Part shown: positions 24,118 to 32,982 of the stretch, in pieces | Position numbering within the stretch: the stretch's first letter is position 1 | How the letters are laid out: each line of letters begins with the position of its first letter | Origin: UMGS1933 sp051891435 | Lineage (GTDB): Bacteria; Bacillota; Clostridia; TANB77; CAG-508 | Length of the DNA: 41,206 nt | NCBI GenBank assembly: GCA_051891435.1 | Contig: JBJFFE010000051.1 | Location: 1 to 41,206 of the forward strand | Direction: 5' to 3' | Notes under the pieces: generated by a model | The model's database searches: none | What the model saw: only the letters and a program-made list of their open reading frames with translations | What the model was told of the DNA's origin: nothing | Position numbers and translations under genes: made by a program

Positions 24118-25182
24118 TCACATATTATTTAGCCCAATTTCTATTGCCTTTTCAATTATCTCTTTATCATATTCATCATCATTTAAAAGCCCTAGCATCT
24201 CATTAATAAAAATACCCTTCAAATTATTTTGTTTTGAAATTTCTTCTAAATTATAATTTAATTTTGTTTTATTTTTTATTTTCAAAATATTTTTATTGCT
24301 AATTAATTTCAATATTTTATTTTCTTCTATCTCAAAATTCCTTGTCCCAATTAAAATTAATTTAATCATAACATTTTCTTCTATATAAATATTATTAATA
24401 AATTCAATTAACTCTTCTTGCGTGTTTATTTCTGTTATATCTATACTTTTTTCTTCAAATATTCTTTCGTCTAATTTTACAAAATTAATTTCTAAATTAT
24501 CTTTACTTAAGCTAACATCAAATAATCCATGTTCTCCCTGTTCATCAAATCCCAAAGAAACCGTCGATCCTGGATAGACAATATTTTCATTTATAACTTG
24601 TCTTTTATGTATATGCCCCATTGCAACATAGTCAAAACCAGCTTTTTGTATTTCATTTTTTGATATTGGATTATATAAATTATCTGCATTTTTGCTTGCA
24701 TCTATATCTCCATGAATTATAAGTATATTTATTTTATTTTTATTTTTTATTTTAATATTTTCTACATTAAAATTATTACAATAAAAATTATCAAATCCAA
24801 AGCCATAAATATCGGCGTCTTCAAATTCATAGCATTTTATTTCCGAATTAAAAATATAAATATTTTTATTCCATTCAAAATTATTATAATATGAATTTTT
24901 TAAAAATGGGTCATGATTGCCTGGAGAAATAAATATTTTTGTTTCTGGTATGGTTTTAAATAAATTATTAATATATTCTATTGTTGTTTTTTTAACATAT
25001 TTATGGTCATATAAATCCCCTGAAATAAAAAAATAGGAGATTTTTTCTTTTTTTATATATTCAACTATTTTATTAAATACTTGTCTTTGTTCTAGTCTTC
25101 GTATATCTCCTAAGTTTTCTTTTTCTCCTAAAAATGAAAATGGAGTATCAAAGTGCATATCTGCAATATGTATGAATCTCAT
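24118..25182 (-). CDS. SbcD/YhaO-like metallophosphoesterase
   Basis: DNA-repair exonuclease subunit, 354 residues. The calcineurin-like metal motifs are all present: Asp8-x-His10 (HIADMHFDTPF), FISGDLYDH, SPGNHDPF, LIIHGDID and MGHIHKRQ. It is the nuclease partner of the ATPase downstream. I start at ATG 25182 (MRFIHIADMH) with AAGGAG upstream; the frame is open further up, but that part runs into the structured repeat at 25202-25341. The operon with the ATPase is interrupted by MITE copy B. Confidence 0.88.
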   Translation of the reverse strand: MRFIHIADMHFDTPFSFLGEKENLGDIRRLEQRQVFNKIVEYIKKEKISYFFISGDLYDHKYVKKTTIEYINNLFKTIPETKIFISPGNHDPFLKNSYYNNFEWNKNIYIFNSEIKCYEFEDADIYGFGFDNFYCNNFNVENIKIKNKNKINILIIHGDIDASKNADNLYNPISKNEIQKAGFDYVAMGHIHKRQVINENIVYPGSTVSLGFDEQGEHGLFDVSLSKDNLEINFVKLDERIFEEKSIDITEINTQEELIEFINNIYIEENVMIKLILIGTRNFEIEENKILKLISNKNILKIKNKTKLNYNLEEISKQNNLKGIFINEMLGLLNDDEYDKEIIEKAIEIGLNNM

Positions 25183-25201
25183 ATATATTTCTCCTTTTAA
25201 A

Positions 25202-25341
25202 TCCGCTCCCAGGGTGTTATATATTTTAATCACTCTATTAGCTTCCCACCGGCGCTGTAACAATGCTTCGCATTTAACAGCCCACGGCGGTCCCCCCGAG
25301 GCAATTCGCTTTTAAAATATATAAGCACCCTTCGCGCTACT
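25202..25341 (+). repeat. GC-rich structured repeat, copy 2
   Basis: Homologous to 6851-6997 in the same orientation. The outer stem is AGGGTG.TTATATATTTTAA with TTAAAATATATAAGCACCCT, and the tip is AATGC-TTC-GCATT. Against copy 1, both partners of several pairs differ (GGGG/CCCC versus GGGTG/CACCC; AAGGC/GCCTT versus AATGC/GCATT). It lies between yqeK and the YhaO-like gene. Confidence 0.7.
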
Positions 25342-25351
25342 TATTCTTAAA

Positions 25352-25918
25352 CTATTTATTAAGACTATTTAATAAATCATTTCTTGTTATTACAGTATTT
25401 ATATGAATATTTGCTTGTTTTTTTATTTGCAATTCTATTTTTTTATCTAATATATATAGTATAGCTTCATTTATATCTTTTTCTAATAACTCATTTATAT
25501 AGTCTATATCTGGAAGATTTCTATCTTCACTTGTCCTATCTGAAATAAATAAAATTTTTGCAAGCATGTCCATTTTTGGAAGTCCTGTAGTATGTGCTCT
25601 AATTGCATTAGCCATATCATCATTAAATTTAAAATATTTTTTTGCCATATCTGCTCCAATTTTTGCATGTAGTAATGATATATTTTTATTTTCTATTTCA
25701 TCTACTTCTATATTATTTTCTTTGCAATATTTTATTTTTTCATTATCTGTTAATTCTTTTGCTATATCATGTGCAATTCCTACTTTTTTAGCTATATCAA
25801 TGTCAAGCTCGAATTTTATTGCAAGTTCTTCACATCTTTCCATTACACATTTTGAATGATTATATCTTTTTTCAGATAAGTGTTCTTTTACATAATTTTG
25901 TATTTCTTCTAATTCCAT
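25352..25918 (-). CDS. yqeK: HD-domain nucleotide hydrolase YqeK
   Basis: A 188-residue HD-superfamily protein; YqeK hydrolyses diadenosine tetraphosphate symmetrically to ADP, an alarmone-clearing activity. Metal ligands: His21 (NHSKCVMER), His50-Asp51 (GIAHDIAKE), HAKIGADMAKKYF, RAHTTGLPKM and ISDRTSEDR. It lies alone here rather than with its usual partners nadD and rsfS. The start at ATG 25918 is preceded by GGGGAG. Confidence 0.88.
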   Translation of the reverse strand: MELEEIQNYVKEHLSEKRYNHSKCVMERCEELAIKFELDIDIAKKVGIAHDIAKELTDNEKIKYCKENNIEVDEIENKNISLLHAKIGADMAKKYFKFNDDMANAIRAHTTGLPKMDMLAKILFISDRTSEDRNLPDIDYINELLEKDINEAILYILDKKIELQIKKQANIHINTVITRNDLLNSLNK

Positions 25919-25940
25919 TTTCTCTCCCCTCTATACAATA

Positions 25941-26681
25941 TTACTTTGCTTCTATTCCGCCATAAATAGCATATTCTTGATTTAGTAATTTACTTGCCAT
26001 TTGGTCACCAAAACTTTTATGCCATATTTCATATGGATAGTTAGCAAACCCCTCCTCAGTAAACATGTTACATAAAACTCTTCTATTTAAAAGCATTTCA
26101 CGTTCTTCTTCATTAAAATTCAGTCCCTTTTCTAATTTTTCTTCATAATATCTTGTATATGAAATTGGGCTAAAATCATCAAAACCAGTCCCTAAATTAA
26201 CTGGTTTCCCATACTTATCACATATTGTTATATCAACTGCCGCACCTGTATTGTGTGGAGATGGCTTTAATTTGTCTGTAGATGCAACAGACACAAAATT
26301 TTTTGTGTATCTAAATAAAGCTTCCCCTTCTAAATTAGTCGTTTGTTTAAAATTATTGTAGTATCTATCAAACAAAGCATTTTGTGTTTCAATAGTTCTA
26401 AAAGTATCCCATACTAATAATTTAAATCCATCAGGTAATTTATTGGCTATAATAATTAGTTTATCTTTAATCGTTTTTCTAACCCTACAATCATTTTCTG
26501 CTCCTTCAATGTGGTTAAAATAATACTGTGGACTCAGTATTATTTTATCACTTACATTTTTTAACGAAACAAGTTCTTCTTCACATTCTTTAATAATTAC
26601 TTTGTTCCATTCATCAAAATTAACTCTATATTGTTTAATTGCTTCCAAATATTTTTTATCTACGCTTTCATATAATTTCAT
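25941..26681 (-). CDS. D-alanyl-D-alanine dipeptidase, VanX type
   Basis: A 246-residue zinc peptidase of family M15D that cleaves D-Ala-D-Ala. Ligands and catalytic residues are visible: His143 and Asp150 in SPHNTGAAVDI, Glu218 and His221 in YEIWHKSFGDQ. The H-x6-D and E-x2-H spacing matches VanX. There is no signal peptide, so it acts in the cytosol. The gene begins immediately after ddl with no gap. It may recycle peptidoglycan dipeptides or be part of a glycopeptide-tolerance module; VanR/S and a D-Ala-D-Lac pathway are not in the window. Confidence 0.83.
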   Translation of the reverse strand: MKLYESVDKKYLEAIKQYRVNFDEWNKVIIKECEEELVSLKNVSDKIILSPQYYFNHIEGAENDCRVRKTIKDKLIIIANKLPDGFKLLVWDTFRTIETQNALFDRYYNNFKQTTNLEGEALFRYTKNFVSVASTDKLKPSPHNTGAAVDITICDKYGKPVNLGTGFDDFSPISYTRYYEEKLEKGLNFNEEEREMLLNRRVLCNMFTEEGFANYPYEIWHKSFGDQMASKLLNQEYAIYGGIEAK

Positions 26682-27869
26682 TTATTTTTTGGCTCCCTTT
26701 ACTCCATTTCCTAATGCTAAAATGTTTTGATCATATGAATATGTTCTATTTTTTCTTTCTCTTTCTCTCTTGAATGCCAATTCTACGAGTTCATCTAATT
26801 CTTTTTCAAATTTTTTGTCTGTTGCTTCCCATAAATAATATGATAAAGCTCCCGGTATTGTATTAATTTCATTTACATATATTTTATCTTCATCTAAATC
26901 AATCATAAAATCTATTCTAGCTACCCCATTACAACCTAAAAGCTTAAAAGTTCTTACTGCCATTTTTTGGATTTCCTTTGTTTTTTCCTCTGAAATTTCA
27001 GCAGGCACTTTTCTTTGCAAAGTAGCCATTCCTTCGCTCTTCGTTCCACCTTTTGTTTTACTTTTTCCAACATATTTATCTGTATAACTTAAGATTTCAT
27101 CACTTCCTATAGGTTCTTCACATATTGAAGCTGTAGCATCTATCATATCCCCCATAACAGAACAATTTACTTCTTTTAATTTTTCTATAGCTCTTTCAAC
27201 CATAATTCTATCAGAAAACTCCATAGCAAATTCTATCGCGTCTATCAACTCGTGCCTATTTTTAGCTTTTTTAATTCCCACACTAGAGCCAAGATTTCCT
27301 GCTTTTACAATAACTGGATATTTTATTTTTTCTTCTATTTCGTTTAAACACTGTTCCTCATTTTTTATATAATCTAACGAATAAAACGCTATGTAATCAA
27401 GAGACGGTATTTTTTGCTCTTTCAATACTCTTCTCATCATTATCTTATCCATTCCAATACTAGATGATAAAACATCAGGTCCAATATAAGGAACCCCTAA
27501 TATCTCTAAGAAGCCTTGAATCGATCCATCTTCTCCATTTGTTCCATGCATTATTGGGAATGCAATATCTATTGAGTCTATTATATTTTTTGCAAACATT
27601 TTATTATTTACTCTTAATAAGTTAGCTTTAGAACCATTATTCACTAGAACTATTTCTTCACATTTCTTTATTAATTCATCCATATTTCTAAATTCTTTTA
27701 AGTTTAATAAATTTTTCCCTGTATACATTTTTCCATTTTTGCTAATATAAATAGGTATTATTTCATATTTTTCTTTATTTAAACTTGTAATTGCCTGGTT
27801 TGCTGTTATTATGGATATTTCATGTTCTACAGTTTTCCCTCCAAAAATAACTCCAATTTTTAATTTCAT
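26682..27869 (-). CDS. ddl: D-alanine--D-alanine ligase
   Basis: ATP-grasp enzyme that makes the D-Ala-D-Ala end of the peptidoglycan stem. 395 residues, somewhat longer than usual. Motifs: GGKTVEHEISIITANQA at the N-terminus, HGTNGEDGSIQGFLEILGVP, YIGPDVLSSSIGMDK, KAGNLGSSVGIKKA, and VNEINTIPGALSYYLWEA with the metal-binding Glu/Asn. A Lys/Arg-rich tail is extra. Specificity for D-Ala versus D-Ser or D-Lac cannot be settled by eye. It lies between murF and the VanX-type gene in one operon. Confidence 0.9.
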   Translation of the reverse strand: MKLKIGVIFGGKTVEHEISIITANQAITSLNKEKYEIIPIYISKNGKMYTGKNLLNLKEFRNMDELIKKCEEIVLVNNGSKANLLRVNNKMFAKNIIDSIDIAFPIMHGTNGEDGSIQGFLEILGVPYIGPDVLSSSIGMDKIMMRRVLKEQKIPSLDYIAFYSLDYIKNEEQCLNEIEEKIKYPVIVKAGNLGSSVGIKKAKNRHELIDAIEFAMEFSDRIMVERAIEKLKEVNCSVMGDMIDATASICEEPIGSDEILSYTDKYVGKSKTKGGTKSEGMATLQRKVPAEISEEKTKEIQKMAVRTFKLLGCNGVARIDFMIDLDEDKIYVNEINTIPGALSYYLWEATDKKFEKELDELVELAFKRERERKNRTYSYDQNILALGNGVKGAKK

Positions 27870-27890
27870 ACTATCATATCCTTTCCTTTA

Positions 27891-29438
27891 TTATAAGTAA
27901 TTATCGGGTAAGTCATTCTCAAATAACACAACCGTGTTTTCGTTTATTATTTCATTCATTTTATTAATAGCACTTGTTAAGTTTTTTGCTATATAAACAT
28001 TTTTTTCATTATAATTTTCTTCTCTAATTCCCTCTAAAATAGGCTTTGATTGTTTTTCTCCAACTAAAATAATATAGTCACTATTTCTTGCTGCTTGTTT
28101 TCCAAACTCTTTATTATAAATTTCTGATTTATCTCCTAAATCTACAATTCCCGGTGTGATTAATACTTTTTTCATGCCTTTAAAATTATTTAATACTTCT
28201 AATGCTGCTTTTGCACCCTTTACATTTGAATTATAGGCATCATCTATTATTATTGAACCATTAGCATTGCGTTTCAATTCTAGTCTATGCGCAACTGGCT
28301 TTAAAAACCTTATTCCCCTTATTATTTCTTCTTCACTTAGTCCTAATTCGTTACATACTGCTACTGCTCCTACAATATTAATTATATTATGCCTTCCTAG
28401 TAATTTTGTTTTTACATGCATTTTTTTACTATTTTTTATATTAACATCAAAGCTTGCTCCAAATTCATTCATTTCAATATTTTCAGCATAATAATCACAC
28501 TTATTATTAATTCCAAATTTTATATTATTATTATTAAATTCAATTTTGCTTATGTTTTCATCTTCATTATTCACAAAAGATAAACCATCTTGTGGCAAAC
28601 TTTTTATTAATTCTAATTTAGTCTTTTTTACATTTTCAATCGTTTTAAATGTTTCTAAATGTTGTGGCCCTATAGCTGTTAAAACTCCATATGTAGGTTT
28701 TACTAGGTCACATATTTCCTTTATGTCACCAATACACTTTGCACCCATTTCACATACAAATACTTGGTGAGTATTCGTTAAGTTCTCATTAATTGTTCTT
28801 ACAACTCCCATAGTTGTATTATAACTTCCTTGTGTTATTAATGTATTGTATTTCTGTGATAAAATAGTTCCTAATATATATTTTGTACTCGTTTTTCCAT
28901 AGCTTCCTGTAATTCCTATTACTTTTAAATTAGAATTTTCCTTTAGTTTTCTTTCTGCTTGTTTATAAAACTTTAATTGTATTAATTTCTCTATTGGAAA
29001 ATTTATTATATTTATTATAAGAATATATATATATGTACATATAATTAATATATCAACAATTATTAACAATTTTATATATATATTTGCTAAAATTAAAATT
29101 ATTAGCAATACTAATATTTCTGTACAATACATTCTTTTTATTCTATTCGTAATAACTAATGGTTTTTTTTCTATATATTTATTTCTAAATAATAATAGCA
29201 ATAAAACCCAAATTATATTTATTACTAAACCTAATCTTATATTAAAAAATAGACTTAGCATTGGAATAATTGTGAATAAATCTTTTTTTAATAATATATT
29301 ATTATTTTTCATCCATTTTAAATATCTTTTATTTTTATAAGACTCTAATTGCAACATATGGTATGCATGTCTAGATTTATATAATATATAAATTATTGCT
29401 AATATTAAAAATATATTTATTAATATGTAATTAATCAT
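27891..29438 (-). CDS. murF: MurF-type Mur ligase with an N-terminal membrane domain
   Basis: Adds D-Ala-D-Ala to UDP-MurNAc-tripeptide. 515 residues. The first 150 or so residues form about five hydrophobic helices (2-20, 54-72, 75-90, 110-127, 130-150), which canonical MurF lacks. Then comes a complete Mur ligase: VIGITGSYGKTSTKYILGTI (P-loop), EMGAKCIGDI, GPQHLETF, HRLELKRNANGSIIIDDAYNSN and VLFENDLPDNY. It is followed by ddl and the dipeptidase, so the pathway link to D-Ala-D-Ala is clear. The membrane part would place the enzyme at the site of lipid I/II synthesis. Its start overlaps the hydrolase stop by 4 bases. Confidence 0.85.
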   Translation of the reverse strand: MINYILINIFLILAIIYILYKSRHAYHMLQLESYKNKRYLKWMKNNNILLKKDLFTIIPMLSLFFNIRLGLVINIIWVLLLLLFRNKYIEKKPLVITNRIKRMYCTEILVLLIILILANIYIKLLIIVDILIICTYIYILIINIINFPIEKLIQLKFYKQAERKLKENSNLKVIGITGSYGKTSTKYILGTILSQKYNTLITQGSYNTTMGVVRTINENLTNTHQVFVCEMGAKCIGDIKEICDLVKPTYGVLTAIGPQHLETFKTIENVKKTKLELIKSLPQDGLSFVNNEDENISKIEFNNNNIKFGINNKCDYYAENIEMNEFGASFDVNIKNSKKMHVKTKLLGRHNIINIVGAVAVCNELGLSEEEIIRGIRFLKPVAHRLELKRNANGSIIIDDAYNSNVKGAKAALEVLNNFKGMKKVLITPGIVDLGDKSEIYNKEFGKQAARNSDYIILVGEKQSKPILEGIREENYNEKNVYIAKNLTSAINKMNEIINENTVVLFENDLPDNYL

Positions 29439-30214
29439 TTTTCCTCCATTTTGTTTATATCATTTTTAAAAAATTCATCTAATATTATACAACATTGATA
29501 TAATTTTTCTAGATATGAAAAATGTCCAGTTCCTTCTAAAACAGCTATCCCACTATTCGGTATTAATTTTTCCATTTGTTTTGCATCACTCAAAGGTGTT
29601 GCTGTATCCATATCACCCCAAATTAATAATGTTGGTACATTTATGTTTGGCATTATATTTTTTTGGTCTTCATTCAATATGATATTCATTGTTTTTCTCA
29701 ATATTTCTGGTGATGATTTGTAATCTGATGACCCAAATTTATTTAAAGCTTTTTCACGTAAAACTTCTAACTTTTTAGGAAATAATTTTACAATTTTTTT
29801 TACAAATTTAAAACTATACACCTTTAAAAAATAATCTAACTTTCTTTTTGGCTTAATTCCAGTACTATCAATTAGTACAATTTTTTTTACATTTCCTAAT
29901 TTTCTTCCAGCATAATTTATAATAATTTTTCCTCCATTTGAATGTCCTATAAGAATTGGATTTTTTATATTTAATTTATTAATAAATTCTGCTAGAAAGT
30001 TTCCATAGTCATTCGTATTCATCGGTTGGTCTGGTAAATCACTTTTTCCAAATCCAATTATATCAATATTATATACTTTAAAAAATTTCGATAAATGTTG
30101 CTCCAAGGGTTTCATTGTCTCTAGCGATGCTAGCCATCCATGAAGTAGTATTACAGGCAATCCCTCTCCATGTACTTCATAGTTTATTTTTTTATTTTTT
30201 ATTATTACTTCCAA
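29435..30214 (-). CDS. Alpha/beta-fold hydrolase
   Basis: A 259-residue hydrolase. The oxyanion region is LLHGWLASLE, the nucleophile Ser lies in IGHSNGGK, the acid in LLIWGDMDTATP and the His in EGTGHFSYLEK. No signal peptide. Substrate cannot be predicted. Its 4-base overlap with murF suggests a coupled operon with peptidoglycan precursor genes, so a cell-wall ester or thioester substrate is a possibility only. Confidence 0.82.
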   Translation of the reverse strand: MEVIIKNKKINYEVHGEGLPVILLHGWLASLETMKPLEQHLSKFFKVYNIDIIGFGKSDLPDQPMNTNDYGNFLAEFINKLNIKNPILIGHSNGGKIIINYAGRKLGNVKKIVLIDSTGIKPKRKLDYFLKVYSFKFVKKIVKLFPKKLEVLREKALNKFGSSDYKSSPEILRKTMNIILNEDQKNIMPNINVPTLLIWGDMDTATPLSDAKQMEKLIPNSGIAVLEGTGHFSYLEKLYQCCIILDEFFKNDINKMEEK

Positions 30215-30253
30215 ATTATATCACCATTTATATTAGTTTTATATCTAATTATT

Positions 30254-30365
30254 TTACAACATTTTGTGGTAAAATAAAACCTTTTTATTAATAATATCAA
30301 AAACAATATTAATCATACCTATTTTATGTTTTAGTTTTCTTATTAGAACCACTTCATATTACCAT
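30254..30365 (-). pseudogene. Remnant of a diacylglycerol kinase gene
   Basis: On the minus strand the open stretch VVLIRKLKHKIGMINIVFDI, followed by IINKKVLFYHKML, matches residues near the end of the intact kinase gene at 31976-32866 (EVLLIKKPKHKIQYISIVFD). Upstream GGTAATATGAAG resembles its NDGNFEV region with a frame change. The rest of the gene is missing. It lies between the hydrolase and the OpgB-like gene, suggesting an old duplication of the kinase around the OpgB-like gene. Confidence 0.65.
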
Positions 30366-30409
30366 TTGCACCTCAACAAATAACTAATTTATGATAGTAC
30401 CTACATTTT

Positions 30410-31963
30410 TTATTCAGATACATTATTGGTCGTAATGTTCTTCGTACTGTTTGTTAACTTTTCTATATAATTGTCTTGTAACAGATATTTATTATAATAA
30501 TTTGACCTTTTTGATAATTCATCATTTACAAATTCATATCCATATTTTTCAATTAAAGTAGGTTCTCCTGAAAATAGGTTAGTACCTAACCCCAATCTTT
30601 CTCCTTCAATTTCTGCTCCAATGCTTGCTAGTACTGTTGGGAATATATCTAATGTTGAAAATTGTCTGTTTTTGCTATTCGCCGCTGGTATTGCAGAATT
30701 AATAAAAGTATTGTAAACAGTTCTTGTATATCCTTTTTCTAGATGTTCTTCATAAAATTCCGTTTGCATGCCTATGTGGTCTCCTACAATTACTATTGTA
30801 GTATTATCATAAAAATCTTGTTTTTTCATCCACTCTACAAACTCATAAACTGATTTAGATGAATATGCAAAAATATTTTCATACTGTGTTTCAAACTCAT
30901 CTCCTACATTTTCACTTAAATATCCATCCATAAAGTGAGTATCTGCTGTTAACATCACAAAATTAAATGGTTTATCTTCTGCTGCCAATTCTAATATTTC
31001 ATCTTTTGCCCATTTAAATAAGTCATCATCATCATATCCCCACCAAACCTCATCTTCATCTGTCATTTTGCCTTCTTTAATAGCAGTATTTAAATCAAAG
31101 ATTTCATAATTTCCATGTACAGTAAAATAATCCTTTCTTCCTCCAAATTCAGCATCAGAACCTACCATTAATTCTAGATTATAGCCTTCTTTTTTTAAAA
31201 TATCCCCTAAAGAATATACTCCTGGTAAAAATGAAGAATAGCCTTTATATGAATTTGCACTTATATCCATTTTTAATGGAATTCCCGAAGTTTGTGCTAC
31301 CATTCCTGCAACTGTCCATCCTGTACATGGTACAGGTCTAGCTCCTCCAAGCTTTTCTGTATTAGAAAAATTAATATTCTCAATTGCGAGTTCCTCTAGT
31401 TCTGGAATTATTGAATATTTCCAACCTCCTCCATTCTCTGTAGAGGCAACTGTAGTTTCCATTGATTCTAAAAAAATATAAATTAAATTTCTTTTTTCTT
31501 TTGGAAATGATATTTTTACATTTTCACTTGCAACATATTCTTCTTCAAATATTTTACTTCTTTGAAATTGATTAATTATATATGAATATAAACCTATTTG
31601 TCCTAACGCAAAGATAACACTTAAACTTAAAATAATCACTGCATATTTTATCTTATTATTTAATATTTTTTCATTTGGATAAATTTGAAATTTTTTTATT
31701 TTAATTTTCTTTTTAAAACTCGTTAACGGGATAGCCATTATTATTACTAACAAAATAATCGGTATTATACATACTTTTAATGCTTTACCAACTACCTCAG
31801 TATTTGCTTTTTCTGGTCCTCTTGCTAAATGATAAATTATTGTGTCAAATGTCTGCTCAGCATAATTAATTTTATAGTAACTTGATGCTACAATTATTAC
31901 TACAGATAAAATTAATATTATTAATGCAATTATTACTTGTTTTCTTCTTTTCATTCTCATCAA
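30410..31963 (-). CDS. OpgB-like phosphoglycerol transferase (sulfatase fold)
   Basis: A 517-residue membrane enzyme with four N-terminal helices (about 9-28, 59-79, 107-130) and an extracellular alkaline-phosphatase/sulfatase domain. IFLESMETTVAS carries metal ligands, and VPCTGWTVAGMVAQTSGIPL closely resembles the nucleophile motif of OpgB/MdoB (GTGWTIAGM), more than that of LtaS. VIVGDHIGMQTEF supplies the later metal ligands. It would transfer phosphoglycerol from phosphatidylglycerol to a surface glycan, leaving diacylglycerol. The next gene upstream is a diacylglycerol kinase, which recycles that product, a strong functional pairing. Confidence 0.83.
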   Translation of the reverse strand: MMRMKRRKQVIIALIILILSVVIIVASSYYKINYAEQTFDTIIYHLARGPEKANTEVVGKALKVCIIPIILLVIIMAIPLTSFKKKIKIKKFQIYPNEKILNNKIKYAVIILSLSVIFALGQIGLYSYIINQFQRSKIFEEEYVASENVKISFPKEKRNLIYIFLESMETTVASTENGGGWKYSIIPELEELAIENINFSNTEKLGGARPVPCTGWTVAGMVAQTSGIPLKMDISANSYKGYSSFLPGVYSLGDILKKEGYNLELMVGSDAEFGGRKDYFTVHGNYEIFDLNTAIKEGKMTDEDEVWWGYDDDDLFKWAKDEILELAAEDKPFNFVMLTADTHFMDGYLSENVGDEFETQYENIFAYSSKSVYEFVEWMKKQDFYDNTTIVIVGDHIGMQTEFYEEHLEKGYTRTVYNTFINSAIPAANSKNRQFSTLDIFPTVLASIGAEIEGERLGLGTNLFSGEPTLIEKYGYEFVNDELSKRSNYYNKYLLQDNYIEKLTNSTKNITTNNVSE

Positions 31964-31975
31964 TCCTTGTATCTT

Positions 31976-32866
31976 TTATGTTGGAACAATAAACGTTACC
32001 GCTTCTTTAAAATTATTTATTTTTGCATCTTTCGTTCTTCCTCCAAATTCTCCATCTACAGTCCATAATAAAGATTTCTCTGAAGTTATTTCTATTTTAC
32101 TTCCTTGTTTATAAAAGAAATTTTTGCTTTGATATCTTCTAAATAAAATATCGAAAACAATACTAATATATTGAATTTTATGTTTTGGCTTTTTTATTAG
32201 CAATACTTCAAAATTACCATCATTTATAGCAATCTCTCTTTTTCTAAACCACTGAAATCCCCCTATTGACTTAGAATTACTAACAGAGCCGTAAATACAT
32301 TCTTTTTCTATTTTTTCTCCATCAATATTAAGTTTTATTTTATAGCTTCTAATTTTAAATAAATATTTTACTGCTACAATAAAATATGCAAACTTTCCAA
32401 AAATTTTTTTTAATTTTTGGTTTGTTACATATGATACCGCTGTAAATGCACCAAATGCTGCAACATAATTAAAATATTTTTCATTAATTCTTCCAACATC
32501 TGATTTTTTTTCTGAGTAATTTTTTAAAATTCCTTGCGTAAAGAATTTTTTTCTTGAAAGACCAATTGTTCTGGCAAAATCGTTTATAGTCCCTAAAGGT
32601 ATAAAACTTATTTTGGGCTTATCTTCTAAACTCATAACTGCACTTACTAAATCATTTACCGTTCCATCACCGCCACAACATATAACAATATCTGGCTTTT
32701 TATTATATTCCGTTATAATGTCTTTTGCAGAGAAATTTTTCCTAGTATTAATAATATCCACATCATATCCTGTTTTCATCAAATCTTCTTTAATTTCTGG
32801 TATTCTTTTCTGAACTTTTCCTCGTCCAGCATTTGGATTTACTATTAATAAAACGTGTTTTTTCAT
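31976..32866 (-). CDS. Diacylglycerol/lipid kinase (DgkB/YegS family)
   Basis: A 296-residue lipid kinase. NPNAGRGKVQKRIPEI and CCGGDGTVNDLVSAVM form the nucleotide site; IPLGTINDFARTIGL and DGEFGG follow in the usual order. It would phosphorylate diacylglycerol released by phosphoglycerol transfer and return it to phospholipid synthesis. 12 bases separate it from the OpgB-like gene. A degraded second copy lies at 30254-30365. Confidence 0.88.
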   Translation of the reverse strand: MKKHVLLIVNPNAGRGKVQKRIPEIKEDLMKTGYDVDIINTRKNFSAKDIITEYNKKPDIVICCGGDGTVNDLVSAVMSLEDKPKISFIPLGTINDFARTIGLSRKKFFTQGILKNYSEKKSDVGRINEKYFNYVAAFGAFTAVSYVTNQKLKKIFGKFAYFIVAVKYLFKIRSYKIKLNIDGEKIEKECIYGSVSNSKSIGGFQWFRKREIAINDGNFEVLLIKKPKHKIQYISIVFDILFRRYQSKNFFYKQGSKIEITSEKSLLWTVDGEFGGRTKDAKINNFKEAVTFIVPT

Positions 32867-32943
32867 AGTTGGTCTCCCTATATTTTTTTATATTTTATGT
32901 TATTTGTCCTCAAAAGTCAAGCACAAAGACATAAACAATGTAG

Positions 32944-32976
32944 GCAAAAAAATAGTGTTATTTCTAACACTATTTT
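32944..32976 (-). terminator. Terminator of the ABC/nucleotidyltransferase operon
   Basis: AAATAGTGTTA pairs with TAACACTATTT with a TTTC loop and a T run on the minus strand. Confidence 0.85.
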
Positions 32977-32982
32977 TAAGTT

